64,000 nt of DNA from Eulemur rufifrons (lineage: Eukaryota > Chordata > Mammalia > Primates > Lemuridae), in NCBI RefSeq assembly GCF_041146395.1, contig NC_091006.1, positions 8,066,001 to 8,130,000 on the forward strand. The letters are read 5' to 3'. Of this stretch, positions 33,331-46,110 are shown one piece after another; position 1 is the stretch's first letter, and each line of letters opens with the position of its first letter. A model generated the notes under the pieces. That model had not been told where the DNA came from and searched no databases. It was given only the letters and a program-made list of their open reading frames with translations. Both the position numbers and the translations under genes were made by a program.

Positions 33331-36015
33331 ATGTATCTCCTCAGTGTATATTCAAGAGAAGGACAGACACGTGTTCATGACAGACTTGAACTGGAACATT
33401 CACAGAGATCCAACTTAATAAGCTCAAACAGGAAGTCACCCAAATGCCCATCAGCACTACAATGTGTTGTGTTTTTAAAACATGGCAGAAAATTTTTTGC
33501 CACTCTCACCATTGTTATGTGGGGCGTACCTGCCATCCCTGTGAGTACAGTTGGGCTGGTGACTTCTAAAACTAATAGGTGCAGGGAAGGTGATTCAATG
33601 TGACATTAAAGTATGGGTCATCAAAAGCATAAGCTCTGGTATAAGAAACTGACTGCTGCGAGACCACCCTGCTGGTGGGGTCACATGTAGAGGCTCAGGA
33701 AAAGTCCGCACAGGGCCCGGCCCTCTGGCCATGCCCACCAAATTAGTTTGGCGCATGTGATGTACTACAGAGTGTCGAGATGGGCAGGTCCCTTAGGACT
33801 CTACTGAGGCATCATGAGAGAGAAGGTGAGAGGCGGGAGGAGAGGTCATGATGTACACTGCTGTTACTTCCATGTAAGTGAGAATAACTATGATCCATCT
33901 CCTGATGTGTTTTGAAAACATATATTTCCCAGCTCTTCTCTGCATAGCACATATCTGAAGGCGTGTCACGCACTAGTCTAGTGAAAATAAAGCATCTCTC
34001 ACAGCAGCTACAGTGGGGCTATAGTCGAGGACATTGGCAGTAGTCCCTTGTCATCTGCTAATGGCTGTAGGTCCCGTCCAGGATGAACTGGTGCATCGCA
34101 CTGGTGTACACTTGCCTTGGTCTGGAAGGGACCCTCTTTCAGGGAACTCAACCTTTTCATCCATCCAGAATTTCTGAATGTAAATCTGTCTCGGATCGTT
34201 ACATAGCAGTGATCATGATGTTATATGGGGCAGCTGACATCAGCCTTCTGCTCTTGAGTATGTCTGTGGAGTGCCCTGTAAGTGACACACTCCTCGGCTG
34301 TCCACATCTCTTGTCCATACAAACAGTGTGCTGTATGAGATGTCTCCAAAATCTTTGCAGATCAACCTCTCCTTATGTGCTTATGGTACCGCTGCCTAGT
34401 TATTATGCCTGTCCTGGTTTTGATGGCATAGTGCTGGTTTCTGTCATTCCCAGACCCTGTCATCCCACTGGCACCATGGAGCACAGCTCTGTAACAGGTT
34501 TTCCTACATTCAGATCTGATCTCAGAGAAATGACCATGATTTGCACCTCAGTGACACTGGTGTCCCTTTCACCAGTGCAGTGCTAACTGGACCTCCTGAG
34601 GACCCTACTGGTCTCATGCATTTTGTGCTGTTTTCTTGCTTTTTGTGTAGGTGTCCCATCTCAGGGAGTCCCTGAACCCACATCTGAACCTTTTGATTGT
34701 TTACCCTGCTGCTATGCTAGATTGTGCGATTCAGTTCCGGTGCTAACCAATCAGGGTCAGCCCAGAATCCACTGGTCATGAGCAAACTCCTTCACAGGGC
34801 TAACCTCACATCAAATGCCAGCCCACATTTAGGGCTGTTCAACATATTACAGATGGAGGGGTTTCTAAACATCTCAGGGTTGATGCTCTGGTCACATTTC
34901 TCCCTGAACTCAGGAAAGCATTATAACAACAGAGTTAATATAGCAAAAGGATAACAATGTGGGCCGGGGGAAGAGAGAGAGAGACACATAGGGCTTGGTG
35001 AGAGATTGTCTGAGATGTGAAGCTTCATTGCCTGCTCAGGGTGGGCTGAGGGTATACCCCTCTCCTGGGCCCTTCAATATTTTTCCTCTTTGGAGTTAAG
35101 TCCCGTGGCTGGTCCTCAAGGATACCTTCCCTTGGGCTGCAGGAGATGAGGATCACTTCCACCTCTGAACTAAACTTTAAACTGCTGAGTGATGGGTCTG
35201 AGTCTGTCCTTTTTTCTCTTCAGGGCCTCAGTGCCACTTGGTAGCAGCCATCCCATCCCACACACCTGTTGTGATCATCTCCCCTGGAATGATCAAGCCC
35301 AGAGACAATGCACCAGCAGTGCATCCCCGGTAGTTCACCCAGGGTCCCCCATAATGAAATATCAGCGATCCCACAGTGGACACATGCTCTGGGGACTGTC
35401 AGCCCTCCACCTAGCAGCTGTGGTGAGGTGCTCACTGGCTTCCTTGGGGAGTCATCCAACCCCAAAACTACCCTTATGGTTGGCTTCCTAGGAATACCTC
35501 CAGTATGAACTGTTGGGTGTCTTTTTCTAGAAGCAGATTGTGAGATGGTTTTTTAAGAGACTTATTGTGGAGGTGCTCCTAGGAATCCATGCAGAGCTGG
35601 GCAAGACCCTGGCAATGATCAGGTTCAATGGGAGACTCCAGCCTGATCCCAGGGAGGCTGTGGCGCGCACACTGCAGCACAGAGGTGACCACAGTATGGG
35701 GACCCAGAGATCAGTGTGACAGTAAGACATTGGCTGCCGGCTGTCGCCAGAAGGAAGGTGAAAAGCAGTCACCCTTCTTATGCGCAGATCTCTGCAGTTG
35801 TGGGCACCTTGGAGGTGTGAAGGAGCAGCTTGGGGAAGGGGATCTGAGCAGGGCACCAACAGTACCCACCGCAGTGTTTAAATACTTCTGAAGAAACACA
35901 GCAGAATCCATGGCAAGCAGGACATTAGAGATGAAAAGTGTCCTGAGGTGGGGTGGTGGGCAGAGGGGAGCTGGGAGGCTCTAGGCTCCAAAGCATAGTC
36001 AGTGTGGAAGGAGTT
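33331..36015. other. Unclassified duplicon sequence, copy 1
   Basis: Spans from the L1 end to the next unit. The open frame at 34083-34586 is broken in copy 2 by an extra C near 49523. The 35.17-36.0 kb part recurs at 50.35 and 62.16 kb. No exon or family is recognised. Confidence 0.45.
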
Positions 36016-36170
36016 CATTAAGGCAAGGGAGAAGCCCCAGACCCACCTCAGAAGGAAGTGGCTTCAGACTGTGGGCAGACTCAGAGCCAGGAGTCAAAGG
36101 CATGGGGCTTAGTGCAATTCCAGGGTAACTTGGACTGGGGACAGCCATTAACCCATCTGTGTTTGTGAGA

Positions 36171-36197
36171 GTGTGTGTGTGTGTGTGTGTGTGTGTG
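36171..36197. repeat. (GT)n microsatellite, copy 2
   Basis: GT run followed by GCGCCTGTCTGTCTGTCC, paralogous to 20642. Confidence 0.95.
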
Positions 36198-37516
36198 CGC
36201 CTGTCTGTCTGTCCAAGGATTTAGACTGACGTATGTCTAGACACAAGGCTGCTGGACCTCAGGAGCCAGAGGGTTAGTGCAGGGGGTCCCAGTAAAGGGG
36301 CCAACATGGTTCCTGACACAAGGGACAAAGAGAGAAAATGAGGAGAACCCATTGAAGGAAGAAGTCACAAGTACGAGGAGGGAGAGTCAGCGATAGGGTG
36401 GGGGCAAGTGGAGCTGAGGCAGCAAGTCTTTCCAAAGAGAGAGGGAGTTGGAGCAGGGGGTGTCGGGGTGAGAAGGGGCCTGGTCACCAGCCTGGGGGCA
36501 CTGTGGGGAGTGACGAGCCAGCCTAGGGTGGGGAAAAGAGACAGGGTATAGAGTTTCCCAGAGGGAGGGCCAGTGTTTTCCAGTATCCTTCTCTGACCGG
36601 GGAGAGATTTGGGCAGCATGATCTCAAAGAGGGCTTTGGGCAATAGCTTTGCAAGCATGGGGGGGCACAGTGTGGAAAAGCACAATCTCCCCCTCTGTCC
36701 TGTATGAGTACTCCAGGGAATTTGTTTCGTAATGAAAATTAGACCCCAGAAGAGGCCAAAAGGAGGCAGGACAGGGGAGGAGGAGGAACTCCAGGGTCCA
36801 GAAAACCTCGGAAAGTGCACAGCCCTGAAGTGTGGAAACACTGTGGGTGTGCGGCTACCCAGACTATGGGCTCCAGGGAGTGCACGGTCCCCGAAGTGTG
36901 GAGACACGTGGATGTCCCCGGGAAGTGCAGAGCCCAGAAGTCCTCACAGAGAGGTGGGCAGGGGAATTTAGGACTCAGAAGATGTCAGAGTGTACAGGAC
37001 CCCGTCAAGGTTACTTCTGTTCTGCGGGGAATTCTTTGTGGCTTTGGAGCCTCACTTTTACTCTGACACCAGCAAATTTGTCATTTGAAGCCTTCCCACC
37101 CCCAAATAGACTGGTTGGGGCCCTCTTTATTGTCGGACCTCAGTCTTCAAGGAGGCCATTTCCACTCTGATCTGCATTTGGTTCCCCCCCTCACTTAGGA
37201 TGAGCCCCCCCCCCCCCGCCATGGTACCAGGATCTGTGCTGTTCCTCCCTGGAGCTTCCCTTTCTGAGCAGCAGGTTCTCAAACACCCACAGGACCCAAC
37301 TACAGAATTTCACCCTCTCAATCCTCCCCTTTCCCTACACCCAGCAGGCCCCCAGCCCTCAGCTCCCCAGACCCATATTGACCTTCTCCTCCATCTCATG
37401 CCCCTCTCCACAATGAGATCCCTCCTCTCCTCAAACACAGGCCAGAGACTCAGCCCAGCACGAGCAGGCGGCGGACACAGAAAGAAGCATGAGACCTCAG
37501 TCCAGCTAAATCTCAC

Positions 37517-37522
37517 TTTATT
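37517..37522 (-). terminator. Minus-strand AATAAA, copy 2
   Basis: The same conserved AATAAA as in copies 0, 1 and 3, 0.49 kb after the stop of the 72-codon frame. Confidence 0.5.
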
Positions 37523-38010
37523 TTTGAGTTTCGAGTTTCAAGTTTCATGTGAGTGTGGGTGTGTGCGAATCCAGATCCTGGAGTCCAGGGAGTGCTTGAT
37601 CCCAGCAGCACGGAGACGTGTGCACGGGTGGACGACATCGGGGGTGCAGATCCTGAAGGATTTCTTCCGGGGCGGAGGACTCGGTGAAACAAATCAAGTG
37701 TCCTGATTGAAATTTTCTGGGTCTTGTGGGTGATACCCCAGGAACGTGGCCAGTTCGGGAAAGAAAACCGGAATCTCTTTTTCCTCCCGCAGATGTTATC
37801 ACAATTGGTAGGATGTATAATTAGCAAAACATCCACACCGCCGCCGCAAATTTGCCAGGAGACATTATTTTTTCAAAACTAACACGCGATGTTACCTTGT
37901 CAGTGTTCTGGATGATCGCGCCGAGACCGTGCTGGATGTATAAGTAGAAATTACACCACAATCACTCGTGCTGGTGTTGGACGCTTCATCTTGTCGAAGA
38001 CATATGTAAC

Positions 38011-38229
38011 CTAGTTTTGGAAACCATGCACATTCAAGTGGCTCCATGCCAACAAAATTATGGTCTTCAGTAGATATGCAAGCATTGGTTTGATCAGAAA
38101 TTTTGCAATCGGCCTTAGGATGACCATTACGTGTTCTGGGTCTGTTCCAGGTGCCGTTAATCCCTCTCCTAGGAATTCCATCATCTTGCCTATGATATAG
38201 TCAGCCAGTATATTCATGGTGTGGACCAT
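38011..38229 (-). CDS. Hypothetical 72-aa protein, divergent paralogue, copy 2
   Basis: Same length and frame as at 22478, from the shared ATG with G at -3. It begins MVHTMNILADYIIGK, keeps VILRPIAKFLIKP and ends LAWSHLNVHGFQN. An additional upstream in-frame ATG at 38265 would give 84 residues. By hand count 23 of 72 residues differ from copy 1, with about 3 silent codon changes and no indels. The 45 bases around RPIAKFLIKP are unchanged. The antisense frame gains a stop here, which favours the minus strand. Function is unknown. The C-terminal half is again hydrophobic. Confidence 0.42.
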   Translation of the reverse strand: MVHTMNILADYIIGKMMEFLGEGLTAPGTDPEHVMVILRPIAKFLIKPMLAYLLKTIILLAWSHLNVHGFQN

Positions 38230-38355
38230 GACCGCGTTTGTTATAAAGGAAGTAAGCGAGGCCATAGAAAACGTGATGAGTGTTCCGTTGGTTTCAGTCC
38301 AAGGTTAGGACTCTCTTCCTGGAGTCTTTCTGTTTCGAGAGTTCTCGAGTGAGAG

Positions 38356-38437
38356 TGACTCAAGTTAGTCCGGAGGAAGTGGTCATGTCCACGGAGGATG
38401 TGACGCTCCCAGTGACGGGACTTAGTCCTGGCCAATG
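38356..38437 (-). promoter_or_regulatory. CCAAT / CRE-like / AP-1 cluster, copy 2
   Basis: TGACTCA at 38356-38362 and CCAAT near 38432 sit at the same distances from the small open frame as in copy 1. Confidence 0.4.
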
Positions 38438-38902
38438 AGCATGTGACACGGCAACCCCGGCCATTTTCAGTGCATCGTCACCAAGTTCTAACATGGTGGG
38501 CAGCCCTGCCGGCTGACAGTGCAATTGTCAGAGGTGGTGAGGGGCATCCGGAGCCTCACAAAGGGCTGGGGGAGCACAAGGAGGTCTCATTAAAGGGACA
38601 AGACTTTACCAGGACAAAGTACACAGGCCTGAAGAGGAGAATTTTGTCATAAGCTTTTGTATATGAAGATGGAACAGGTTGATGTTTCTGTACCACTGTG
38701 GGTGACAGACTAAGCCTCACTACCCGACATCCAGGGAGGCCTCCCTGTGAGCCGTGACATTTCCTTTCTGCGGCAAAAAGGCTTTACTTTCTATGGCAGT
38801 GACGTAGCCTGACGGGCTTATGAGCCTGGCGGCCCTGATCACCAACCTTGTTCTAATGACACACAAGTATAAGAAGGCCTTAAAAGAGCAGCGGTGTGGA
38901 CG

Positions 38903-38917
38903 GGTGCTGTCTAGTGG
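38903..38917 (-). promoter_or_regulatory. Degraded CTCF-like motif, copy 2
   Basis: The minus strand reads CCACTAGACAGCACC, two mismatches from the core. Weaker than copies 1 and 3. Confidence 0.25.
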
Positions 38918-40744
38918 TCACACCGATCTTGGCTGCTGTCAGACCCAGCACCCACCCTGGCTTCCTCCTCAAGGCAGACATTTGTGTCCTCACCTCCTGG
39001 CTTTTGATGTTTTCTTCACAAAGACAGTGTGTGTTTCCTACAGAGAGTCCACACACGACATGAGAACTGAGAGACGGCATCTCCCATCTGACTTGTCTTG
39101 CTTTTATGGCTACTCACGTTGGGTCTGTTCTGGGTCCTCTCAAGACCTGCCCACGAGGTGGGGTGTTGGAAGCAGAGGTGGGCAGTCAGGTGTGTCCTGG
39201 GAGGATCGGACTGACTGGGGATGAGGAATTTTAGAGCTTGAGTGGGCATTGAGGGTGTCAGATGTGATTTGGTTGTGAGAGGATGTAGTGTCACCATGGA
39301 ACAGGGTTTTACAGGGGCAGTGGCTTTAGGGTGGAGCTGAGGACTCTGAGTGGGGTGGACCCACCTGTTAAGGGAAGAGCAGCTGAGCCGGTGCAGTGAC
39401 ATTGAGGGCGCCCTTCTTGCAACTTCAATGGGTGTGAAGGGTGAGATGGGGCCATGAGGGAAGGAGAAGGCTCTTAAAGACATAGATTAGTGTCCTGACA
39501 TGGGCTTCAGAGGAAACAGCAGATGTCCAGGCCCACATGGACCATGGGGAGGGTCACACAGGGACTGAGATAAGACAATCTGGTGAGGTCGGGAGGCTGG
39601 AGAGCCAGGAGGGATGGAGGATGGACAGGGTACCAGGGATGCAGAGGCTTGAGCCGGGGGTACTTTGTAATGAAAGCAGGGTGGAAGTCTAAGGTTAGGA
39701 GAGTGAAACTGGAACAGTTTCTGGGACGGTGTCCTTGTGGACATCCTCCGGTGTCGGATCCTTTCAGCATCCCTTGGGAGCCCTAATGTAAAGTACAACT
39801 CTTTACCCCAAAACCTCTGCCAGGTGAGTGAACAAGTCAGCCAAATCTTCAGGCGATGGTGTGAACGTGAAGTGACAGAGCTCGTGACTCCAGGCTGAAG
39901 AATAGCGTCAGGGAAGATCGTGTGGGAGTGGCTGGTGACCTGGGCATTGAGGGCTGTGCTCCATTTGCTGTTTGTGGAGCCTCTCCTTTGCTGGCTGGTC
40001 ACGGTAACCCCTCCACGAGTCTCCAGGTGAGAGCTGCATAACAGGAATCAGAGCAGAGTGCCAGATGCAGTGACAGTCTCGGCTGCCTATACGTGTCTCA
40101 TCCAGGATGCACCACTACTGTTTTAGGATGGTTGCTTCTCTCCTCACTTGACTTTATGAGTTGGTGGGTCCGATAGAACCGAGATCGTGATAAGAAGCTC
40201 TGGCTACTTGGGCACTTTATGTCCCATGTTGAGATTGTCTGTCTCTGGGAAGGCTTAGAGCTTCTCAGGAGCTCTTTTCTGTTGCCCCAGAAGGTGTGGC
40301 CTTACTCTGGAATCCAGAGGGTCTGCGTCCTACTGCTTTCTTGGGTCATTCCAGAGGCTCCACACAGCATCTGTCCTCCTTCTAAAATTGGAGGCCAAAA
40401 TATTTCACGGATAGAGCACATGTGTGATTGGCCACACATAGATGTGGCCCTGTGGACTACAGAAATCTCACACTTTGCTGTAAATTCTGATAATGAAGCT
40501 CATCCTGTCATCGATGTCATCTTCATCATTGGATGTCTCTGTTGTCCCTTATGCCACTGTCATCCATGATCAGTGTTTGCAGGCATTGAATTCCCTTCTT
40601 CTGAGCACTGTGTCCTGGTAAGGCCCTTAGAACACTTGCCATTTCTTGATCTTCAGGTCTGTTTATCATGCTATTCTCAATGCAGTGTAGCAACAAGTTG
40701 TTCTGCAAAATGTTTAGATGGATCTGGCCCTTTCAGAAATCACT

Positions 40745-40902
40745 GGGCTGGACTGGGTGGCTCATACCTCTAATCCCAACACTTTGAGAAGTGGGGAGAG
40801 GAGATTGGCTTGAGACCATAAGCTGGGGACCACCCTGAGCAATATAATAAGAAACTGTCTCTAAAGATATTGAAATTAAACTCCATCCTGGAGAGTGTGC
40901 GT
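40745..40902 (+). repeat. Remnant of old Alu, copy 2
   Basis: Same text and internal deletion as 25219-25375. Confidence 0.7.
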
Positions 40903-41557
40903 TTTACAAAGACACCAGGCTGACTCTGCACAGCCAACACACACAGGGGTTGCAGCCTGTGGGGACATGTGTGGACCTCGTGAAGGTAGTGTAAGATGGG
41001 CAAGGGTCTGTGGTCCTCAAGGACATAGAGAGTGGAACATGCAGGGACAAACCTGCAGAGGTGCAGAGACCCGAAGATGAGGAGAGTGGGCTTCAAACAC
41101 AGATAACACAGAAAGAGTTCCCAGGGCAGCATCCTAAGTTTGCTAAGGAGGATGGACGATAAAATATACAGTTGCTCTGAATCCCCATCCTGCACTCTGT
41201 TTGCTCTCAACCCTGGGAAGGCGCTTCTCACCACTCTCACCTCACAGTCACAACATGAGCACGGAGCAGGACAGTGTTTATGAGCCATCAGATTTGGGGA
41301 TCCTGAAAGGGCACGAAGTAGCTGGACTCCTCCCCTGCCTCTGTCCTGATATTCCCTTGATGTAACTCTCTGTCAATGCCATGGGGAGCTCTCCTTCCAT
41401 GCTGCATCTCTCCTCGTCTGCTACTTCCTACCTGCGTCACCATCAGGGCACTAATGCTGTGTAGTGTCTGCAGAAATGGCAAATTTCCCCTACACACAGT
41501 AGTGACTCCATGGGGATTCCAGGGCTTTATACCAATGAGTTGGTGGTGAGACAAGAT

Positions 41558-42925
41558 TGGCCATCATCCCTTTCATCGGTGCATTTTATTTTATTTTGCT
41601 GTGTATGTAGTGCATAAAAAGGATGAATCAGTTCTAATTTACAACATCTAGTCTTCTTGCCAGTGTATGACAAAAGTAGAGTTAGTAAGCTAGTTTATGG
41701 AGTAGACTTTGTGCTAAAATTCATAGGAAAGACTCTTCTTACAAATGCTTATGGAAGTGAAATTGTGACAATCCCTCTAAGCATTACAGATCTTAAACCT
41801 GTCCACTGGGTTGACAGAGGTGGGAAGGGAAAAGGTTCTTGGCCAAATGTTCATGTTAATAAGACACTTAGAAATCAAAGCTTTTGTTATGAGTGTGTGC
41901 CATTTATTCAATGCTACTTTGTGTAGTGGAAAAAAATCCTAAGTCCTTTTAAAAACATCTCATCTTTCTAAATGTTTAAAAATGCACAAGGTATGTTAAG
42001 AGGAGAGGGCAAAGTATCACCGTTTAAGTGCTTTTTGTTATTTTGTAGGAGTAGTTGAATTTGGGTAAAGGAATTGTTGAACTCAATGTCTTGGAGAGTA
42101 TGCTGACTGTTCACTGGGTGTTAGGGAGAATGGGGAGAAGGAAAGAAGTATGCAAAGAAGGGTTCTGTTGCCATGAGTTACATTAGTATATATGGTCGAA
42201 CCATTGTATATGTGCATTTTAATTAATACTGCTGTGTACTAAAGGATAAACAAGTCCTAATGCTCAAAGTCTGTTAGTAGTAGAGGTAGTAAAATAGTAT
42301 CTTTATAAATATCTGTTAGTTTTTAGAAAGGACTCTCTTCTGGGGTGACCTTTGTTAATCTAACTTTGGGAGCTAGACGTATTCCTGTACTTAGTCACTG
42401 GGTTGGGTCAAGAGGCAGAGGGGAAGAGTAAGGGAAGGTCTCTATGCTAGTATCATCATATGGAGAAGATGGTTTTAGATTATAACCCTAGGTCTGTATG
42501 TGCATTTTTAGTAACGTATCAGTGTTTATTGTGGACAAAGTCCAGTATTTAGGAACATCTAAACTTTGGAGATATCCTGAGTTGGCAGTGTATGATAAAA
42601 CATATAGCTAGCAAATCAGCCATTTTGTGAGCATCATTGTGTCATAACTGATAGAAAGGATGTATCTTGAACACGGAGTTGTGAAACCAACTCTGAGCAG
42701 TGTATATGAAGACTTGTTCATTAGGTTGTCAGCAGGGGGCAGAAGAAAGTATGGAAGGAAAGATGTCTGCAAATGTGTTCATATTTAAACCTGATGGTAG
42801 CCATTGATGTATGAGCATCTCTTTTAGCTGTAGTATAAGAATATATTAAATAACTCAATGTATTTTAATGTCATATATCTGATAATGAATTCTTGTAGAA
42901 ACATCAGACTTTGTGTACTCTATTG
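41558..42925. repeat. ~310-bp tandem array, copy 2
   Basis: Paralogue of 26031-27400 with the same unit order and only scattered changes, including the CTCF-like motif at 42729-42743. Confidence 0.75.
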
Positions 42926-45077
42926 CTTTATGCTTAACTATAAACTGGGCATTAAGGGAATGCAGTATTTCAGTGAGAACCCTGCCATGACTTTTATGTA
43001 GCGGTCTGTTGCCATTTTTCTCTTCTATGAAATTTTTGTTCCTCAAAAGGCAGGTGTACATTTTTTCCTAACATATTGAGCCAGGGTAGTGTGTGGTTAG
43101 TTATCAAAATACTCATGTAGCTTTCAGAATGTGGATTGGTAAAAGATTCATGATGTGTGAAGCATCATACATACTGTACAAACTCAATCCCATAAATTTG
43201 GATGTTGTGTATTTATATGCAGGACATAGAAAAACACATCAAACTGTAAACTTCTTCTGATTGTGGAGGACTTTGCTCTTTGCTTCTTGTGTTTTTCAGT
43301 TTCCTATAATGCACATATTAACTTTTGAAAAAATTAAGGTTACTAAAAAACTTAGGAAGAACAGAACCCAAATATACACTGTCCCCAAGAAAACTCATTT
43401 AACTTGTAAAGATTCTCAGAGACTCAAGGTAAAGGTGTGGCAAAAATATTGCACACAAATGGAAACGAAAAGTGAGCAGCAGTAGGTGTTCTTATATCAA
43501 ATAAACTAGACTTTAAATCCAGAACTGAAAATAAAAAAGATGATCGTTATTTAATGATAAAGGCATTCATTCAACAAGAAGATATAACAATGCTAAATAT
43601 AGATGCACCAAATACAAAACCTCCCCAGATTTTTAAAAATAATAGTATTAGATTTAAGGAAAGAAACAAAAACATCATAACAGGCAGAGACTTCAACATT
43701 CCACTAATGGAACTAGACAGATCAATGAGGCAGACAATCAACAGAGGAACACTGGACTTCAATGGAACTCTAGAACAAATGGACCTAAGAAACATTTAAA
43801 GAACATTCTACAACAAATCAGCACATGAAAGAATTTCCAAGATAGGTCATATGTTAGGCCATAAAACAAGGCTCAGCAAATTTAATAAAAATTGAAATCA
43901 TACTGTATATCTTCTCAGACCACAGTGGTAAAAGCTAGAAATCTAATCCAAGAGGAACTCTCAAAAGTACCCAAATACTGGGAAAATAAACAGCCAACTT
44001 CTGAGCAATCCCTGGATCAATGATAAAATGAAGATGGCTATAAATTTTTTTTAATCGAATAACAAATATTACATAAGCTATCAAAGTCTCTGAGATGCAG
44101 AAAAAGCAGAAGAGGGAATTCCATAGCACCAAATACCTACATCAAAAAGACAGAAAGATCACAAATTACTAACCTAATGTCACACCTCAAAGACTTAGTA
44201 AAAGAAGAACAAACCAAACTGAAATCTAGCAGAAAAAAATAAATTTAAAATACATGAGCTGTACTAAATGAAATAGAAACAAGCAAAAAACCCCTACAAT
44301 GCAGAGGTTTGATGAAACAAAAGTCGATTGACTACTTGCTAAATTAACTGGAATAGAAGAGAAAGAATTCAGTAAGTTCAGTCACAAATGAAAAAAGGGA
44401 CATTAGAATCAATACTATAAAAGTACAAAACATCTTCTGAGACTACTATGTAAAGCTCTACACACATAAACTAGAAAATCTAGAGGAAATGGACAAATTT
44501 CTGGAAACACAGAGCCTCCCAAGCTTGAGTCAGGAAGAAATGGGAATCCACAGGGGATCAGTAATGAGTAGCAAGCTTGAAACAAATACAAAATCTCTCC
44601 CACCCCCCCACCCACCAAAAAAAAAAAAAAAAAAAAAAAAACAAAGAAAGAAAGAAAATCCTGGGACCAGATGGATTTTCACCTCCATTCTCCCAGACCT
44701 ACAAAGAACTGGTACCTATCCTACTGAAACTGTTCCATAATATTGAAAAGGAGGGAATCCTCCTTACCTCCTACTACAAAGCCAGTATCACCCTGATTCC
44801 AGCCAGGATAGGGCACACACAAAAAAGAAAACTACAAGCTAATATCCCTAATGAATCTAGATGCAAAAATGCTTAAGAAAATACTAGCAAATGAAATCAA
44901 ACAGCACAACAAAAGGAAAATTCGCAAGTATAAGTGGGTTTCATGCCTGGGATGCAAGGATGGTTCAACATAGAGAAATCAATAAATGTGATTTGGCACA
45001 TAAACAGACTTAAAAATAAAAATTATATGATCATTTCAATAGATGCAGAAAAAGCAATCAATAACATCCAACACATA

Positions 45078-45413
45078 TTTTTTTTTTTTTTTGAGACAGA
45101 GTCTCGCTCTGTTGCCCGGGCTAGAGTGAGTGCCATGGCGTCAGCCTAGCTCACAGCAACCTCAAACTCCTGGGCTTAAGCAATCCTCCTGCCTCAGCCT
45201 CCTGAGTAGCTGGGACTACAGGCATGTGACACCATAACCGACTAATTTTTTGTATATATATTTTTTAGTTGGCCAGATAATTTCTTTCTATTTTTAGTAG
45301 AGATAGGGTCTCGCTCTTGCTCAGGCCGGTCTCGAACTCCTGACCTCGAGCAATCCACCCACCTCGGCCTCCCAGAGTGCTAGGATTACAGGTGTGAGCC
45401 ACCGCGCCCGGCC
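45078..45413 (-). repeat. Lemur-type Alu, reverse, in L1, copy 2
   Basis: Paralogue of the Alu at 29906, at the same L1 position. Confidence 0.95.
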
Positions 45414-45491
45414 TCCAGCACATCTTCATGATGAAAACCCTTAACAAACTAAGCATACAAGGAACATACCTCAAAATAATGAAAGCCATTT

Positions 45492-45762
45492 AAGCCCTGA
45501 CTCAAGCTATGTATCAAAAAGATCTGCTCTTCCTTAATATTTTGAAATAAAATATGTTAACAGAATTATAAAATACCATAGGTTGGAAAGATTAATTCAG
45601 AAACAATTTAATGATCAAAAAAGTTTTAATTAACAGGATATAAAGTAAGCAACCATGTACTTCTTTTGCTTTCTAAAAACTCAAATAATACCAAGATTCA
45701 TAATCTGTTTTAAATTCAATATTATTCCAATAAAAGTATTTTGAACTAATTGAACCAATAAA
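45492..45762. mobile_element. Unassigned insert within L1, copy 2
   Basis: Paralogue of 30318-30586, bordered by 'aaagccattta' and 'aaagccatata'. Confidence 0.5.
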
Positions 45763-46110
45763 AAAGCCATATATGACAAACCCACAGCCAACATCACACT
45801 GAATGGGGCAAAGTTGATGGCATTCCCTTTAAGAACTGGGAAAAGACAAGGATGCCCACTGTCACCACTACCACTCAACACAGTACTGCAAGTCCTCGCC
45901 AGTGCATTCAGGCAAGAGAGAGAAATAAAGGGCTTTCAAATGAGAAAAGAGGAGGTCAAACTATTCCTGTTTGCTGATGATGTGATCTTGTATGTAGAAA
46001 AATCCTAAAGACTACTTCAAGGCATTTCTGGAATTGATGAATAAGTTCAGTAAACTCTCAGGCTACAAAATTAATGTCCTCAAATCAGCAGCATTCCTAT
46101 GCACCAATAA

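Larger units (their letters stand above)
20487..36015. repeat. Segmental duplicon copy 1 (complete, ~15.5 kb)
   Basis: Nearly colinear with 36016-51200. Matching points are offset by about 15.53 kb up to 27.6 kb and 15.18 kb after, the difference being the Alu at 27615. Contents in order: (GT)n, a minus-strand AATAAA, a minus-strand 72-codon frame, a CCAAT/AP-1 segment, unclassified sequence to 26.0 kb, a 310-bp tandem array, and an L1 with inserts. Unclassified sequence fills 33.4-36.0 kb. Confidence 0.93.

Noticed and set aside
34083..34586. 167-codon plus-strand frame in copy 1
   Set aside because: An extra C in copy 2 (near 49523) shifts the frame. No family resemblance and no splice signals of note.
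37206..37219. Poly-C runs at 37206 and 52397 as possible G-quadruplex or origin elements
   Set aside because: A single homopolymer without spaced G-tracts; variable between copies and best taken as slippage.
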